A DNA stretch of 64,000 nt from JAITWN01 sp034002745 (lineage in GTDB: Bacteria; Pseudomonadota; Gammaproteobacteria; SZUA-140): NCBI GenBank assembly GCA_034002745.1, contig JAVEZY010000003.1:79546-143545 (forward strand), in the 5' to 3' direction. Positions 8,194 to 15,077 of this stretch are shown here, piece by piece (the first letter of the stretch is position 1; each line of letters starts with the position of its first letter). A program made the position numbers and the translations under genes. The notes beneath the pieces are model-generated. The model ran no database searches. It was not told where the DNA came from and saw nothing but the letters and a program-made list of their open reading frames with translations.

Positions 8194-8216
8194 AAGTTGT
8201 ATTTTTGATCTATGTT
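8194..8216. promoter_or_regulatory. Weaker NsrR-like half-site pair
   Basis: The left arm AAGTTGTATTT matches 9 of 11 positions of the recalled NsrR half-site AAGATGCATTT. The right arm (8206-8216), read in reverse complement, matches only 6. It lies in the same AT-rich spacer, closer to ncgA. It may be a secondary or single half-site operator. Confidence 0.4.
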
Positions 8217-8227
8217 TTCGGGCGCAA

Positions 8228-8250
8228 TAAATGTATTTCTAATGCATGTT
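8228..8250. promoter_or_regulatory. Probable NsrR operator between ncgA and nsrR
   Basis: An 11-1-11 imperfect inverted repeat: TAAATGTATTT, centre C at 8239, TAATGCATGTT. Against the recalled NsrR half-site AAGATGCATTT the arms match 8 and 9 of 11 positions. It sits about 100 bp upstream of ncgA and 112 bp upstream of nsrR, adjoining a TATACT box, in a conspicuously AT-rich island. NsrR bound here could repress both divergent transcripts and release them on exposure to nitric oxide. Confidence 0.7.
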
Positions 8251-8254
8251 AGGC

Positions 8255-8260
8255 TATACT
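8255..8260 (+). promoter_or_regulatory. Candidate -10 box of the nsrR promoter
   Basis: TATACT lies five bases after the NsrR-like operator, so the operator would cover the -35 region. The hexamer at -35 spacing (TGTATT, 8232-8237) is poor. This geometry would give autorepression of nsrR. Confidence 0.45.
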
Positions 8261-8361
8261 CTATTTCCGGGCGACTGTCGTGTCAACAGAATTGTCGGGC
8301 GGACCCAGGCGGGGATGACGCGGCACCCAATCAGAGCACTTGACAGAGTGCCGGGAAAGAA

Positions 8362-8817
8362 ATGCAACTCACACTATATACCGACTATTCGCTGCGAGTG
8401 CTGCTCTACCTCGGGGTGCACCCCGACGAGCTGGTGACGATCGGCGAGATCGCGGATGCTTACCGCATATCCCGCAATCACTTGGTCAAGGTGGTGCATC
8501 ACCTTGCCAGCATGGGTTTCGTGCATACCACGCGCGGCAAGGGCGGCGGCGTGCGCCTGATGCGTCCTCCCGAAGAAATCAGACTCGGCGAAGTGATCAG
8601 ATCCACCGAAGGCGGATTCGATCTGGTGGAGTGCATGAACGGGACGACCAATACCTGCCCGATCGATCAGCTCTGTGCGCTGAAGGGGGTGGTTCGTGAG
8701 GCGCTGGGCGCTTTCACCTCTGTATGGGACCGTTACACGCTGGCGGATGTCCTGCGCAATCGTGGACAGCTGAAGCAGGTACTCGTCCCGCTGCCGCGAC
8801 GGCCATCGGCGCCCTAG
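8362..8817 (+). CDS. nsrR: Nitric-oxide-sensing Rrf2-family repressor NsrR
   Basis: A 151-residue Rrf2 regulator. The N-terminal winged helix opens MQLTLYTDYSLRVLLYL, including the Asp8 that serves as an iron-sulfur ligand in some NsrR proteins. The recognition region ISRNHLVKVV and wing GKGGGVRL follow. Three cysteines at positions 91, 99 and 105 (C-x7-C-x5-C) form the cluster-binding loop, close to the E. coli NsrR pattern (91, 96, 102). Nitrosylation of the cluster relieves repression. It is divergent from ncgABC-nirK, its expected target. The ribosome binding site is weak. Confidence 0.9.
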   Translation: MQLTLYTDYSLRVLLYLGVHPDELVTIGEIADAYRISRNHLVKVVHHLASMGFVHTTRGKGGGVRLMRPPEEIRLGEVIRSTEGGFDLVECMNGTTNTCPIDQLCALKGVVREALGAFTSVWDRYTLADVLRNRGQLKQVLVPLPRRPSAP

Positions 8818-8917
8818 CAGCCCGTTCAGGGGCAATGTTTCGCTCCCTGCATCGTCAATTGCCCGCCAGGTTCCCGATCCCCTTGCGTGGCGTCAGCCAA
8901 TCCGTGAAGATCGGCGG

Positions 8918-9304
8918 ATGCTTGCCTACAGGATCTTTCTGGTTTCCGGTGCGCTCGGCGCCGCGCTGGCGGTGGTCGCCGGCGCATTCGGCGCCCACGC
9001 GCTGCGCGGGATCGATCCCGCGTCCCTTTCCGTCTATCGCCTGGCTGTCGATTATCAGTTCTGGCATGCGCTTGGGCTGCTCGCTGCCGGCCTCGCCGGC
9101 ATGCACTTCGGACCGCGCAGGTCGATCGTGGCGGCCGGTTCGCTGATGATCATCGGCATCGTGCTCTTTTCGGGCAGTCTGTACGGAATGAGTCTTCTCG
9201 GTATGCGTCTGGGCATGGTCACTCCGCTCGGTGGACTGGCGTTCATCCTTGCCTGGCTTTTTCTCGCCTGGGGAATCGGCCGGGCCGGTCCGCTGCGGAC
9301 ATGA
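8918..9304 (+). CDS. DUF423 family membrane protein
   Basis: A 128-residue integral membrane protein with four predicted hydrophobic helices. It opens with the family hallmark GALGAALAVVAGAFGAHAL and contains FWHALGLL, both typical of DUF423 (YgdD) proteins. Function is unknown; proteins of this family are small, widely conserved inner-membrane proteins. It precedes a gamma-glutamylcyclotransferase-like gene by 3 bases and probably shares its transcript. Confidence 0.85.
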   Translation: MLAYRIFLVSGALGAALAVVAGAFGAHALRGIDPASLSVYRLAVDYQFWHALGLLAAGLAGMHFGPRRSIVAAGSLMIIGIVLFSGSLYGMSLLGMRLGMVTPLGGLAFILAWLFLAWGIGRAGPLRT

Positions 9305-9307
9305 GCC

Positions 9308-9733
9308 ATGGCGCAACATCTTTTCTGCTACGGAACACTTGAATTCCCCGAGGTCATGACGCAGGTCGCCGGGCGGCCGCTGAGTGGGGAGCGCGCCGTC
9401 GTGGAGGATTACGAGAGACGTCGCATGCGGGGCGGGCCCTGGCCAGGCATCGTGGCGGTGCCCGGCGGGCTGGTTCACGGCACGCTGTACGCGCCAGTCG
9501 ATTCCGCCAGCCTGCGTCGGCTCGATCGCTATGAAGGAGACCAGTACCGGCGCGTCGTACTGGATGCACGCACCGGCTCACGGATCGTGCCTGCCTGGAC
9601 GTATGTGACTCATGCCGGGCTGGTGGATGACGCGGATTGGGATCGCGATGAATTCGCGTGCGGGCATCTGCAGGAGTATCTTGATGAAGTCCGGCGGGAA
9701 CTTTCGTCTCTGCCATTCGGCAACCGGAGGTAG
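9308..9733 (+). CDS. Gamma-glutamylcyclotransferase-like (AIG2) protein
   Basis: A 141-residue protein with the AIG2/GGCT signature: the substrate-binding loop FCYGTLEFP near the N terminus, HGTLYAPVDSASLRRLDRYEG in the middle, and YRRVVLDA after it. Family members act on gamma-glutamyl amines or peptides, giving 5-oxoproline or free amines; the substrate here is not determinable. The Glu in DRYEGD corresponds to the usual catalytic acid. It lies three bases after the DUF423 gene and two bases before the DksA-like gene. Confidence 0.8.
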   Translation: MAQHLFCYGTLEFPEVMTQVAGRPLSGERAVVEDYERRRMRGGPWPGIVAVPGGLVHGTLYAPVDSASLRRLDRYEGDQYRRVVLDARTGSRIVPAWTYVTHAGLVDDADWDRDEFACGHLQEYLDEVRRELSSLPFGNRR

Positions 9734-9735
9734 GC

Positions 9736-10098
9736 ATGGCGTCTGTAAGCAATGAGCTGCGCAACGATGGCCTGGTTGAGATCCGCCGGCATCTGCTCGC
9801 GCGCCGGGAAGAACTGCAACACCGGGTGGAGAGGATCGCTGCCGGAGTCGGTCGCGGGCGCCCGCTCGATCCCGATTTCGAAGAGCAGGCGACCGAGCGC
9901 CAGAACGAAGAGGTGGTGGAGGCGCTCGAGACGGCTGCCCGATTCGAACTCGCCAGGATCGCCGTCGCGCTTGCGCGCATGGAGCAGGGCGAATACGGAG
10001 CCTGCGCGCGCTGTGGCGCCGACATTCCGCTCGAGCGCCTGCGGGTCGTACCCTATGCTGATTGCTGCATCAGCTGCGCCGAGTTGGCGGACAGCTGA
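9736..10098 (+). CDS. TraR/DksA-family zinc-finger protein
   Basis: A 120-residue protein with an N-terminal coiled coil (residues about 10-80, rich in Glu, Arg and Leu) and a C-terminal four-cysteine zinc finger, CARCG then CCISC. This is the YbiI/DksA-like layout: such proteins insert a coiled coil into the RNA polymerase secondary channel. It is shorter than DksA (151 residues in E. coli), and the coiled-coil tip lacks an obvious DxxDxA motif, so a canonical ppGpp co-factor role is uncertain. The start codon is two bases after the preceding stop. Confidence 0.8.
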   Translation: MASVSNELRNDGLVEIRRHLLARREELQHRVERIAAGVGRGRPLDPDFEEQATERQNEEVVEALETAARFELARIAVALARMEQGEYGACARCGADIPLERLRVVPYADCCISCAELADS

Positions 10099-10153
10099 AG
10101 CGCGCCAACGTCCGTCGTCTTCGCATCATCCCGCGGCCTGATCTGCCCTGCAG

Positions 10154-12133
10154 TCATGCGTCGGGCAGCAGCGATGGATCGGTCCGCGTCAGGCGGGTGC
10201 CGGGCGGCATGATGGCTTCCTTCATGCGCGCCGCCAGGCCGCCATCTTCCACGCCGAGGCGGCTCTCGTAGATTGCGCTGAAGTACATGATGTTCTGCAC
10301 GTAGTTGCGCGTCTCGTGGAACGGGATGGTTTCTGCCCACACATCCGCGTCCATGTCCCGGTCGCGCGGCAGCCAGCCGGCCACGCGGCCCGGACCGGCG
10401 TTGTATGCCGCCAGCGCGCTCGCCTGGTGTCCAAAGCGCTCGATCATGCGACGCAGATAGGACATCCCGAGGCGCAGGTTCGTCGACACATCCAGCACCC
10501 GCGTGGAATTGCCAAGTGGCATATCGAGCTGAGCCGCGAGCCGCTTGGCGGTTGCCGGCATCAGCTGCATCAGGCCCAGCGCTCCGGCAGGTGAGCGGGC
10601 ATCGGCCGCGAAGGCGCTTTCCTGTCGAATGAGGGCAAAGCCCAGGGCGGGATCGATGCCATGCGATGCAGCGGCGGCGAGGATCTCGTTGCGATAGGCA
10701 AGCGGAAAGCGCAGCTCCAGGTCGTCACGCTCCGGCGTACGAGCGATGGCGAGAATGGCCCGATCATGCCATCCCCATTCGTGCGCCAGGCTGGCGGCGA
10801 TCCGCAGTTCCGCCTCGTTCAGCCGCTGTGTGGCGTAGTGCCATTCCCGGCGGGCTTCAGTGAGGCGGCCCAGGAGGTAAAGTTCGCGCGCACGCTGCAT
10901 CCCGGGCAGTCCGGCGAATACCGCCGCGTCGCTGCCTTCGACGGACAGGGGTATGTGGCCGAGCCGGTAGGGCAGGCCGAGCCGATCGGCGGCCAGAAAA
11001 CCGTAATAGTCGCGGTTGCCCGCCAGCTCCAGCAGAAGCGCGCGGGAACCCTCATGATCGCCTTCCGCTTCCAGGGCCCGCGCCAGCCAGTAGCGCCAGC
11101 GCAATTCGGTTCGCTGGGCTTCTGGTAACCGCGCGATGTGTTCCGCCACGGCGCGCCAGTCCTCCATATGCAGGGCGGCGCGAATCCGCCATTCGCGGGC
11201 ACTGTCGTCGGCGTTGGCATCGTCGAGCGCTTCCAGGCGCTGCGGTGCCGCGGGATGCCGGCGAAGGGCGAGCATCGTCGCCAGGCGCGCTTCGAGATGG
11301 TGACGCAGCTTGGTAGCGGCGGGTGACGTCGAGCCAGGCAGTCGTTCCCAGACCAGCAGTGCGCGCTCGGTATCGCGTGTCAACAGGCGGCGAAAGGCAT
11401 GCGTGTACAGCTCCTGCCCCTCTGCCGACTCTTCAAGGGGGCTCTCACTTTCCAGCAGTTCGGGGCGGGCATGCAGACGCAACCACATGCGCGCGCTGTC
11501 GGCCCGATCCTCATCGAGAAAGCGCAACAGGTAACGGGCCAGCGTGGGCTGGTTCGCTTCGATGGCCAGACGGAAGCGCTGCCAGGCAAGCTCCGGCGCG
11601 ATGCCGCCGTGCCTGGTCCACGCCTCGAACAGCGGATCACAGGCGGCGGGGAGGGAGCGTGGCGCCAGCCAGACCGACTGGAGTTCGTGAAAGGCTTCGG
11701 TCTCTCGCCCGGTCTCGCGCAGCGCGATGCGGCGCTGGCATTCGAGTTCGGTGTTCGGCGCGGGTACGGGGCTGTGCTCGATCAGCGTCTTCCAGTGTTT
11801 GCGCTGCGCCAGCGCGCGCAGCCATTGCCGCTGGAGGCGATCCGCATATGGGGTGCCGGGATGGTCGGCGATGAAGGCAGCGACATGCCCGGGATCGGCG
11901 GACTTCAGTCTTCGTCCCAGTTCCTCGGCAGCGAGATAGGGCCGCAGCGGGTAGCCTTCGAGCGCCGCGTAAAGGCTGGCGAAGCTCGCATCATCGCGCC
12001 GCTTCAGCGCCTGTTCTGCTGCCAGGAAGTCGGCGCGCATGCGCCGCAACTCCGACGCGTCGTCGATATCGGCTCTGGCAAGCGCCGGAAAGGCGAGGCA
12101 GAGGGTGGTCAGGAGGATCCATGTGCGACGCAT
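10154..12133 (-). CDS. slt: Soluble lytic murein transglycosylase Slt
   Basis: Slt cleaves the MurNAc-GlcNAc bond in periplasmic peptidoglycan, giving anhydromuropeptides. The 659-residue protein has a signal peptide (MRRTWILLTTLCLAFPALA), a long helical alpha-superhelix through about residue 470, and a C-terminal goose-lysozyme-like domain. Catalytic Glu is in ALIRQESAF; GALGLMQLMPATA and ALAAYNAGPGRV are the other family motifs. The ATG at 12133 is chosen for its signal peptide; one at 12145 is possible and neither has a good ribosome binding site. It lies downstream of the HU gene. Confidence 0.9.
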   Translation of the reverse strand: MRRTWILLTTLCLAFPALARADIDDASELRRMRADFLAAEQALKRRDDASFASLYAALEGYPLRPYLAAEELGRRLKSADPGHVAAFIADHPGTPYADRLQRQWLRALAQRKHWKTLIEHSPVPAPNTELECQRRIALRETGRETEAFHELQSVWLAPRSLPAACDPLFEAWTRHGGIAPELAWQRFRLAIEANQPTLARYLLRFLDEDRADSARMWLRLHARPELLESESPLEESAEGQELYTHAFRRLLTRDTERALLVWERLPGSTSPAATKLRHHLEARLATMLALRRHPAAPQRLEALDDANADDSAREWRIRAALHMEDWRAVAEHIARLPEAQRTELRWRYWLARALEAEGDHEGSRALLLELAGNRDYYGFLAADRLGLPYRLGHIPLSVEGSDAAVFAGLPGMQRARELYLLGRLTEARREWHYATQRLNEAELRIAASLAHEWGWHDRAILAIARTPERDDLELRFPLAYRNEILAAAASHGIDPALGFALIRQESAFAADARSPAGALGLMQLMPATAKRLAAQLDMPLGNSTRVLDVSTNLRLGMSYLRRMIERFGHQASALAAYNAGPGRVAGWLPRDRDMDADVWAETIPFHETRNYVQNIMYFSAIYESRLGVEDGGLAARMKEAIMPPGTRLTRTDPSLLPDA

Positions 12134-12236
12134 GCCTCTGCACATGAAAGATTCATACCAGCTTGAGGAAGTAGAACCGTCGCCCATGCCGGCGGGCGTG
12201 ACAGAGGAGGGTGTGGCGAGAGACATCCAGGCGATA

Positions 12237-12262
12237 CCGCGGTGCACCGAAGTACACCGCGG
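12237..12262 (-). terminator. UUCG-tetraloop hairpin after the HU gene
   Basis: On the minus strand an 11-bp stem (one U-G wobble; CCGCGGTGTAC pairing with GTGCACCGCGG) closes on a TTCG tetraloop, an exceptionally stable RNA fold. It begins 12 bases after the HU stop. No T-run follows, so it may be a 3'-end stabiliser rather than an intrinsic terminator. Confidence 0.55.
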
Positions 12263-12274
12263 CAAGGCAGTGGA

Positions 12275-12685
12275 TCAGGATGCCATATCCTTGAGGGACT
12301 TGAGCGGCTGAACCTTGACGACGTTGCGGGCGGGCTTGGCCTTGAAGACCATCTCCTGGCCGGTGAACGGATTGACGCCCTTGCGCGCCTTGGTGGCGGG
12401 CTTGCGAACGACCTTGATCTTGAACAGGCCGGGCATGGTGAACACACGTGCGCCGCCGTTGCGAACGTGACCTTCGATGACGTTCTTCAGTTCGTCGATC
12501 ACCGCGCTCACCTGCTTCTTCGACAGCCCGGTGCCTTCGGCTACATGGGTCAGCATCTCGGAGCGGGTGTACGGCTCCTTGATCGCCTTCGCGGCGCGGG
12601 CCGCCGGCTTCTTTGCAGCGGCAGCAGCGGAGGCTTTCTTGGTCGTCGCTTTCTTCTTGGTTACCGCCTTCTTTCGTGCAACCAT
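12275..12685 (-). CDS. HU-family DNA-binding protein with Lys/Ala-rich N-terminal tail
   Basis: HU/IHF-like nucleoid protein of 136 residues, longer than the roughly 90 of classic HU. Residues 1-36 are a basic Lys/Ala/Thr tail (VARKKAVTKKKATTKKAS) similar in composition to histone H1 tails. The HU fold follows: helix RSEMLTHVAEGTGLSKKQV, then GLFKIKVVRKPATKARKG and NPFTGQEM, covering the DNA-binding arms (the usual Pro-containing NPxTG is present). An AGGAGAAGAAG ribosome site precedes the ATG. Confidence 0.85.
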   Translation of the reverse strand: MVARKKAVTKKKATTKKASAAAAAKKPAARAAKAIKEPYTRSEMLTHVAEGTGLSKKQVSAVIDELKNVIEGHVRNGGARVFTMPGLFKIKVVRKPATKARKGVNPFTGQEMVFKAKPARNVVKVQPLKSLKDMAS

Positions 12686-12755
12686 TCTTCTTCTCCTGGC
12701 TTATGGTTGTGTTGTTGGAACCAGCTGTCGGACCTTGAAATTCTAGGGTATGCGC

Positions 12756-12784
12756 AGCATAGCAACGTATTTTTTAATGCGCAA
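12756..12784 (-). promoter_or_regulatory. Candidate promoter of the HU gene
   Basis: On the minus strand TTGCGC (12779-12784), a 17-base AT-rich spacer, then TATGCT (12756-12761), ending about 70 bases before the HU start. Both hexamers are partial matches to the housekeeping consensus. Confidence 0.45.
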
Positions 12785-12889
12785 TGCATTTTATCGGGGC
12801 TTTTCTGGGCTCGGGACAGGAGCTGTTCGGCCTATATTTACCGGTCTTTCCGCGTCGTCCGGCAAGGCCGCATGAGAGAGGACGATGCG

Positions 12890-13327
12890 ATGACAAAGGC
12901 GGTGGATTACCGGAAGCCTTTTTTCAGGCGCCAGGCGCTGCATTTCGAATGCACGCGCTGCGGCGCCTGCTGCAGCGGAGGCCCCGACGAGCATGTGTTT
13001 CTGGAGCCCGATGAGGTGCCGGCGCTGGCCGCGGAGCTCGAGCTGAGTACGTCGAGCTTCCGGCGGCGTTACCTCATGCGCACGGAGGAAGGCGATCTGG
13101 TGTTGCGCATGCGCGATGATGGCGCATGCATCCTGCTTGCGGCGGACGGCACTTGCGGCGCCTACCGGGCGCGTCCGCTGCAATGCCGCACGTATCCGTT
13201 CTGGCCCGAGCTGGTGCGGACGGCCAAGGCTTGGCGGCGCGAGGCCAGGCGGTGCGAAGGCATGGACCGAGGGGAGCGCGTGCCGATCGAGCGCATAGAG
13301 GCTGCATTGAGGGAGATGGAACGATGA
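12890..13327 (+). CDS. YkgJ/YcgN-type cysteine cluster protein
   Basis: A 145-residue protein of the zinc- or iron-chelating Cys-cluster family. The metal-binding signature is CTRCGACCSGG near residues 21-31, with later cysteines in CGAYRARPLQCRTYPFWP. Biochemical function is not established for the family. The ATG at 12890 is preferred because AGAGAGGA lies about 7 bases upstream; an in-frame ATG at 12872 is possible. The stop overlaps the next start (ATGA), beginning a three-gene coupled run that ends with mazG. Confidence 0.75.
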   Translation: MTKAVDYRKPFFRRQALHFECTRCGACCSGGPDEHVFLEPDEVPALAAELELSTSSFRRRYLMRTEEGDLVLRMRDDGACILLAADGTCGAYRARPLQCRTYPFWPELVRTAKAWRREARRCEGMDRGERVPIERIEAALREMER

Positions 13328-13575
13328 ACCGCCCGACCGGGTTGCGCTGCTTCATCGTCGACCTGGCGCTGCCGCCGGAGGAATGCATGCGCTATTACAG
13401 CGGCGAAGCGAGCGTCGTGGTCGCGCGTGCGCGCGACGGCAGCGTCATCCAGTTTCCGGCCCGTCTCCTGCGCCGGTTCATCGGTCGTGATGGCGTCGCC
13501 GGCGCCTTCGAGCTGGCATGCGACGCCGACAGCAGGCTGGTCGCGATGGAGCGTATCGGGGAGAAGGGGGCATGA
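13324..13575 (+). CDS. DUF2835 family protein
   Basis: A small protein of 83 residues matching the DUF2835 pattern as recalled: an N-terminal strand FIVDLALPPEECMRYYSG, then ARDGSVIQFPARLLRRFIGRDGV and a C-terminal VAMERI. Function unknown; family members are usually short soluble proteins of Gammaproteobacteria. The start overlaps the Cys-cluster gene stop and its own stop overlaps the mazG start, both ATGA junctions, so it is translated in a coupled operon. Confidence 0.75.
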   Translation: MNRPTGLRCFIVDLALPPEECMRYYSGEASVVVARARDGSVIQFPARLLRRFIGRDGVAGAFELACDADSRLVAMERIGEKGA

Positions 13576-14384
13576 CGTCCGCTGCGGTTGAGCGTCTGCT
13601 CGCGATCGTCGCGCGCCTGCGGTCCGAGGATGGATGTTCCTGGGATCGTGCCCAGACGCTTGCCTCTCTCGCTCCGCGTCTGGTGGAGGAAGCCTACGAA
13701 GCTCTGGAGTTCGCGGAAGCCGGTGAATCCGGTGAGCTGTGCGTCGAGCTCGGTGATCTCCTGTTCGTCATGATGCTGTGCGCGCGGATCGCGGACGAGG
13801 ACGGCCGGTTCGGATTCGCCGACGTGGCCGCGGCGGCAGCCGACAAACTCGAACGGCGGCATCCGCGGATCTTCGGGCGCGCGCACGACCCGGGTGAGGA
13901 GGCGCCCTCTGACTGGGAGACGCAAAAGGCCGAGGAGCGGCGCTTGCGGGCGGCGGCGAACGGGCGCCGGGAGCCGGGCGCGCTGGAAGGAGTGGCGCGC
14001 GGCCTGCCGGCGCTTACGCGATCGATCAGGCTGCAGGATCGCGCCGCGCGCGTGGGATTCGACTGGCCTGAACTCGGGCCGGTCCTGGACAAGGTCGAGG
14101 AGGAGATCGCGGAGTTGCAGGCCGAACTGCCGTCCGGGGCCCACGCACGGCTCGAGCACGAGCTCGGCGATATCCTTCTCGCCGTCACCAATGTTGCGCG
14201 TCACATCGATGTCGACCCCGAGCGCGCGCTGCGCCGGGCCAACGAGCGGTTCGAGTCCCGCTTCGCGTGCATGGAGGCGCTTGCCGAAGCGACCGGGCGG
14301 CGCCTGGCGGATTTCCCGCTGGAAGAGCAGGAGGCGCTGTGGCAGCGCGCCAAGCGCGAGCTCGAGGGCGGCGATACTGGCTGA
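13572..14384 (+). CDS. mazG: Nucleoside triphosphate pyrophosphohydrolase MazG
   Basis: MazG hydrolyses NTPs and dNTPs to the monophosphate and pyrophosphate, a house-cleaning activity also linked to ppGpp control. The 270-residue product has two MazG repeats, each with the metal-binding EExxE...ExxD pattern: EEAYEALEFAE with ELGDLLFVMML in the first, EEEIAELQAEL with ELGDILLAVTN in the second. A Trp-containing CSWDRAQT segment near the N terminus is typical. The ATG at 13572 overlaps the previous stop. It is followed by the tRNA operon promoter. Confidence 0.92.
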   Translation: MTSAAVERLLAIVARLRSEDGCSWDRAQTLASLAPRLVEEAYEALEFAEAGESGELCVELGDLLFVMMLCARIADEDGRFGFADVAAAAADKLERRHPRIFGRAHDPGEEAPSDWETQKAEERRLRAAANGRREPGALEGVARGLPALTRSIRLQDRAARVGFDWPELGPVLDKVEEEIAELQAELPSGAHARLEHELGDILLAVTNVARHIDVDPERALRRANERFESRFACMEALAEATGRRLADFPLEEQEALWQRAKRELEGGDTG

Positions 14385-14433
14385 AGGCCCTCGACGGCCG
14401 GCACGGGACCATTAGCGGAGCTCATCGCCTGTA

Positions 14434-14462
14434 TTGACATGGACCCGATGGCTCCGCACAAT
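14434..14462 (+). promoter_or_regulatory. Promoter of the tRNA-tuf operon
   Basis: Perfect TTGACA (14434-14439), 17-base spacer, CACAAT (14457-14462, 4 of 6 matches). The expected start point lies about 8 bases before tRNA-Tyr. Confidence 0.7.
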
Positions 14463-14477
14463 AAGCGGCTTGCTTTT

Positions 14478-14559
14478 GGAGGGGTTCCCGAGCGGCCAAA
14501 GGGATCAGACTGTAAATCTGACGGCTCAGCCTTCGGAGGTTCGAATCCTCCCCCCTCCA
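14478..14559 (+). tRNA. tRNA-Tyr (GTA)
   Basis: Class II tRNA: acceptor GGAGGGG pairs with CCCCTCC, anticodon loop CTGTAAA carries GTA, a long variable arm follows, and the T loop reads TTCGAAT. The discriminator A is followed by CCG, so the terminal CCA is not encoded, unlike the two tRNAs downstream. First of a tRNA-Tyr/Gly/Thr-tuf unit conserved in Proteobacteria. Confidence 0.95.
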
Positions 14560-14691
14560 CCGCCCAGGCAGCAGAGCGGGGCGCCCGATTTCAGCGCCTG
14601 GACGCCCGGTTTGCAGCGGACGGGATCGAGGCTGGTTCGTGGCGCTGCGGCGCCCGGGGATCGCAAGGCCGGGTCCACGGTTCTCCGGTTC

Positions 14692-14765
14692 GCGGGTGTA
14701 GTTCAATGGTAGAACTTCAGCCTTCCAAGCTGATAACGTGGGTTCGATTCCCATCACCCGCTCCA
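14692..14765 (+). tRNA. tRNA-Gly (TCC)
   Basis: Acceptor GCGGGTG pairs with CACCCGC; anticodon loop CTTCCAA gives TCC; T loop TTCGATT; encoded CCA at 14763-14765. Second gene of the tRNA-tuf unit, 132 bases after tRNA-Tyr. Confidence 0.95.
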
Positions 14766-14786
14766 ATTTCTCGTCGTGGAGGCGGG

Positions 14787-14819
14787 CAGGCTGGTACCAG
14801 GCTGGTACCATGCTGGCAC
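14787..14819 (+). repeat. Three tandem 11-bp units between tRNA-Gly and tRNA-Thr
   Basis: Two perfect copies of CAGGCTGGTAC (14787-14797, 14798-14808) and a third, CATGCTGGCAC (14809-14819). They lie immediately before a 14-bp hairpin. Role unknown; they may be remnants of tRNA-region duplication. Confidence 0.7.
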
Positions 14820-14826
14820 TGGCAGG

Positions 14827-14864
14827 TCACAGGAGACGGAGCGCGGACGTTCCGTCTCCTGTGA
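14827..14864 (+). other. 14-bp perfect hairpin in the tRNA operon
   Basis: TCACAGGAGACGGA (14827-14840) and its exact reverse complement TCCGTCTCCTGTGA (14851-14864) flank a 10-base loop, 13 bases before tRNA-Thr. The following bases GTTGTT are not a proper U tract. A processing site or transcription attenuator are both possible. Confidence 0.65.
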
Positions 14865-14877
14865 GTTGTTCCGGCGC

Positions 14878-14953
<76 letters not shown>

Positions 14954-15077
14954 GAGAGATGAATGGTCAGGCGCGAGCCTGGCGGTAGGTCGAGCGACGA
15001 ACGGTGCCGGTGAGCGACTTGCGATGGCAGGCGCCACGCCTTGGCGGTTCATGGCCTTACATTAGGGGAGCAGTCCG

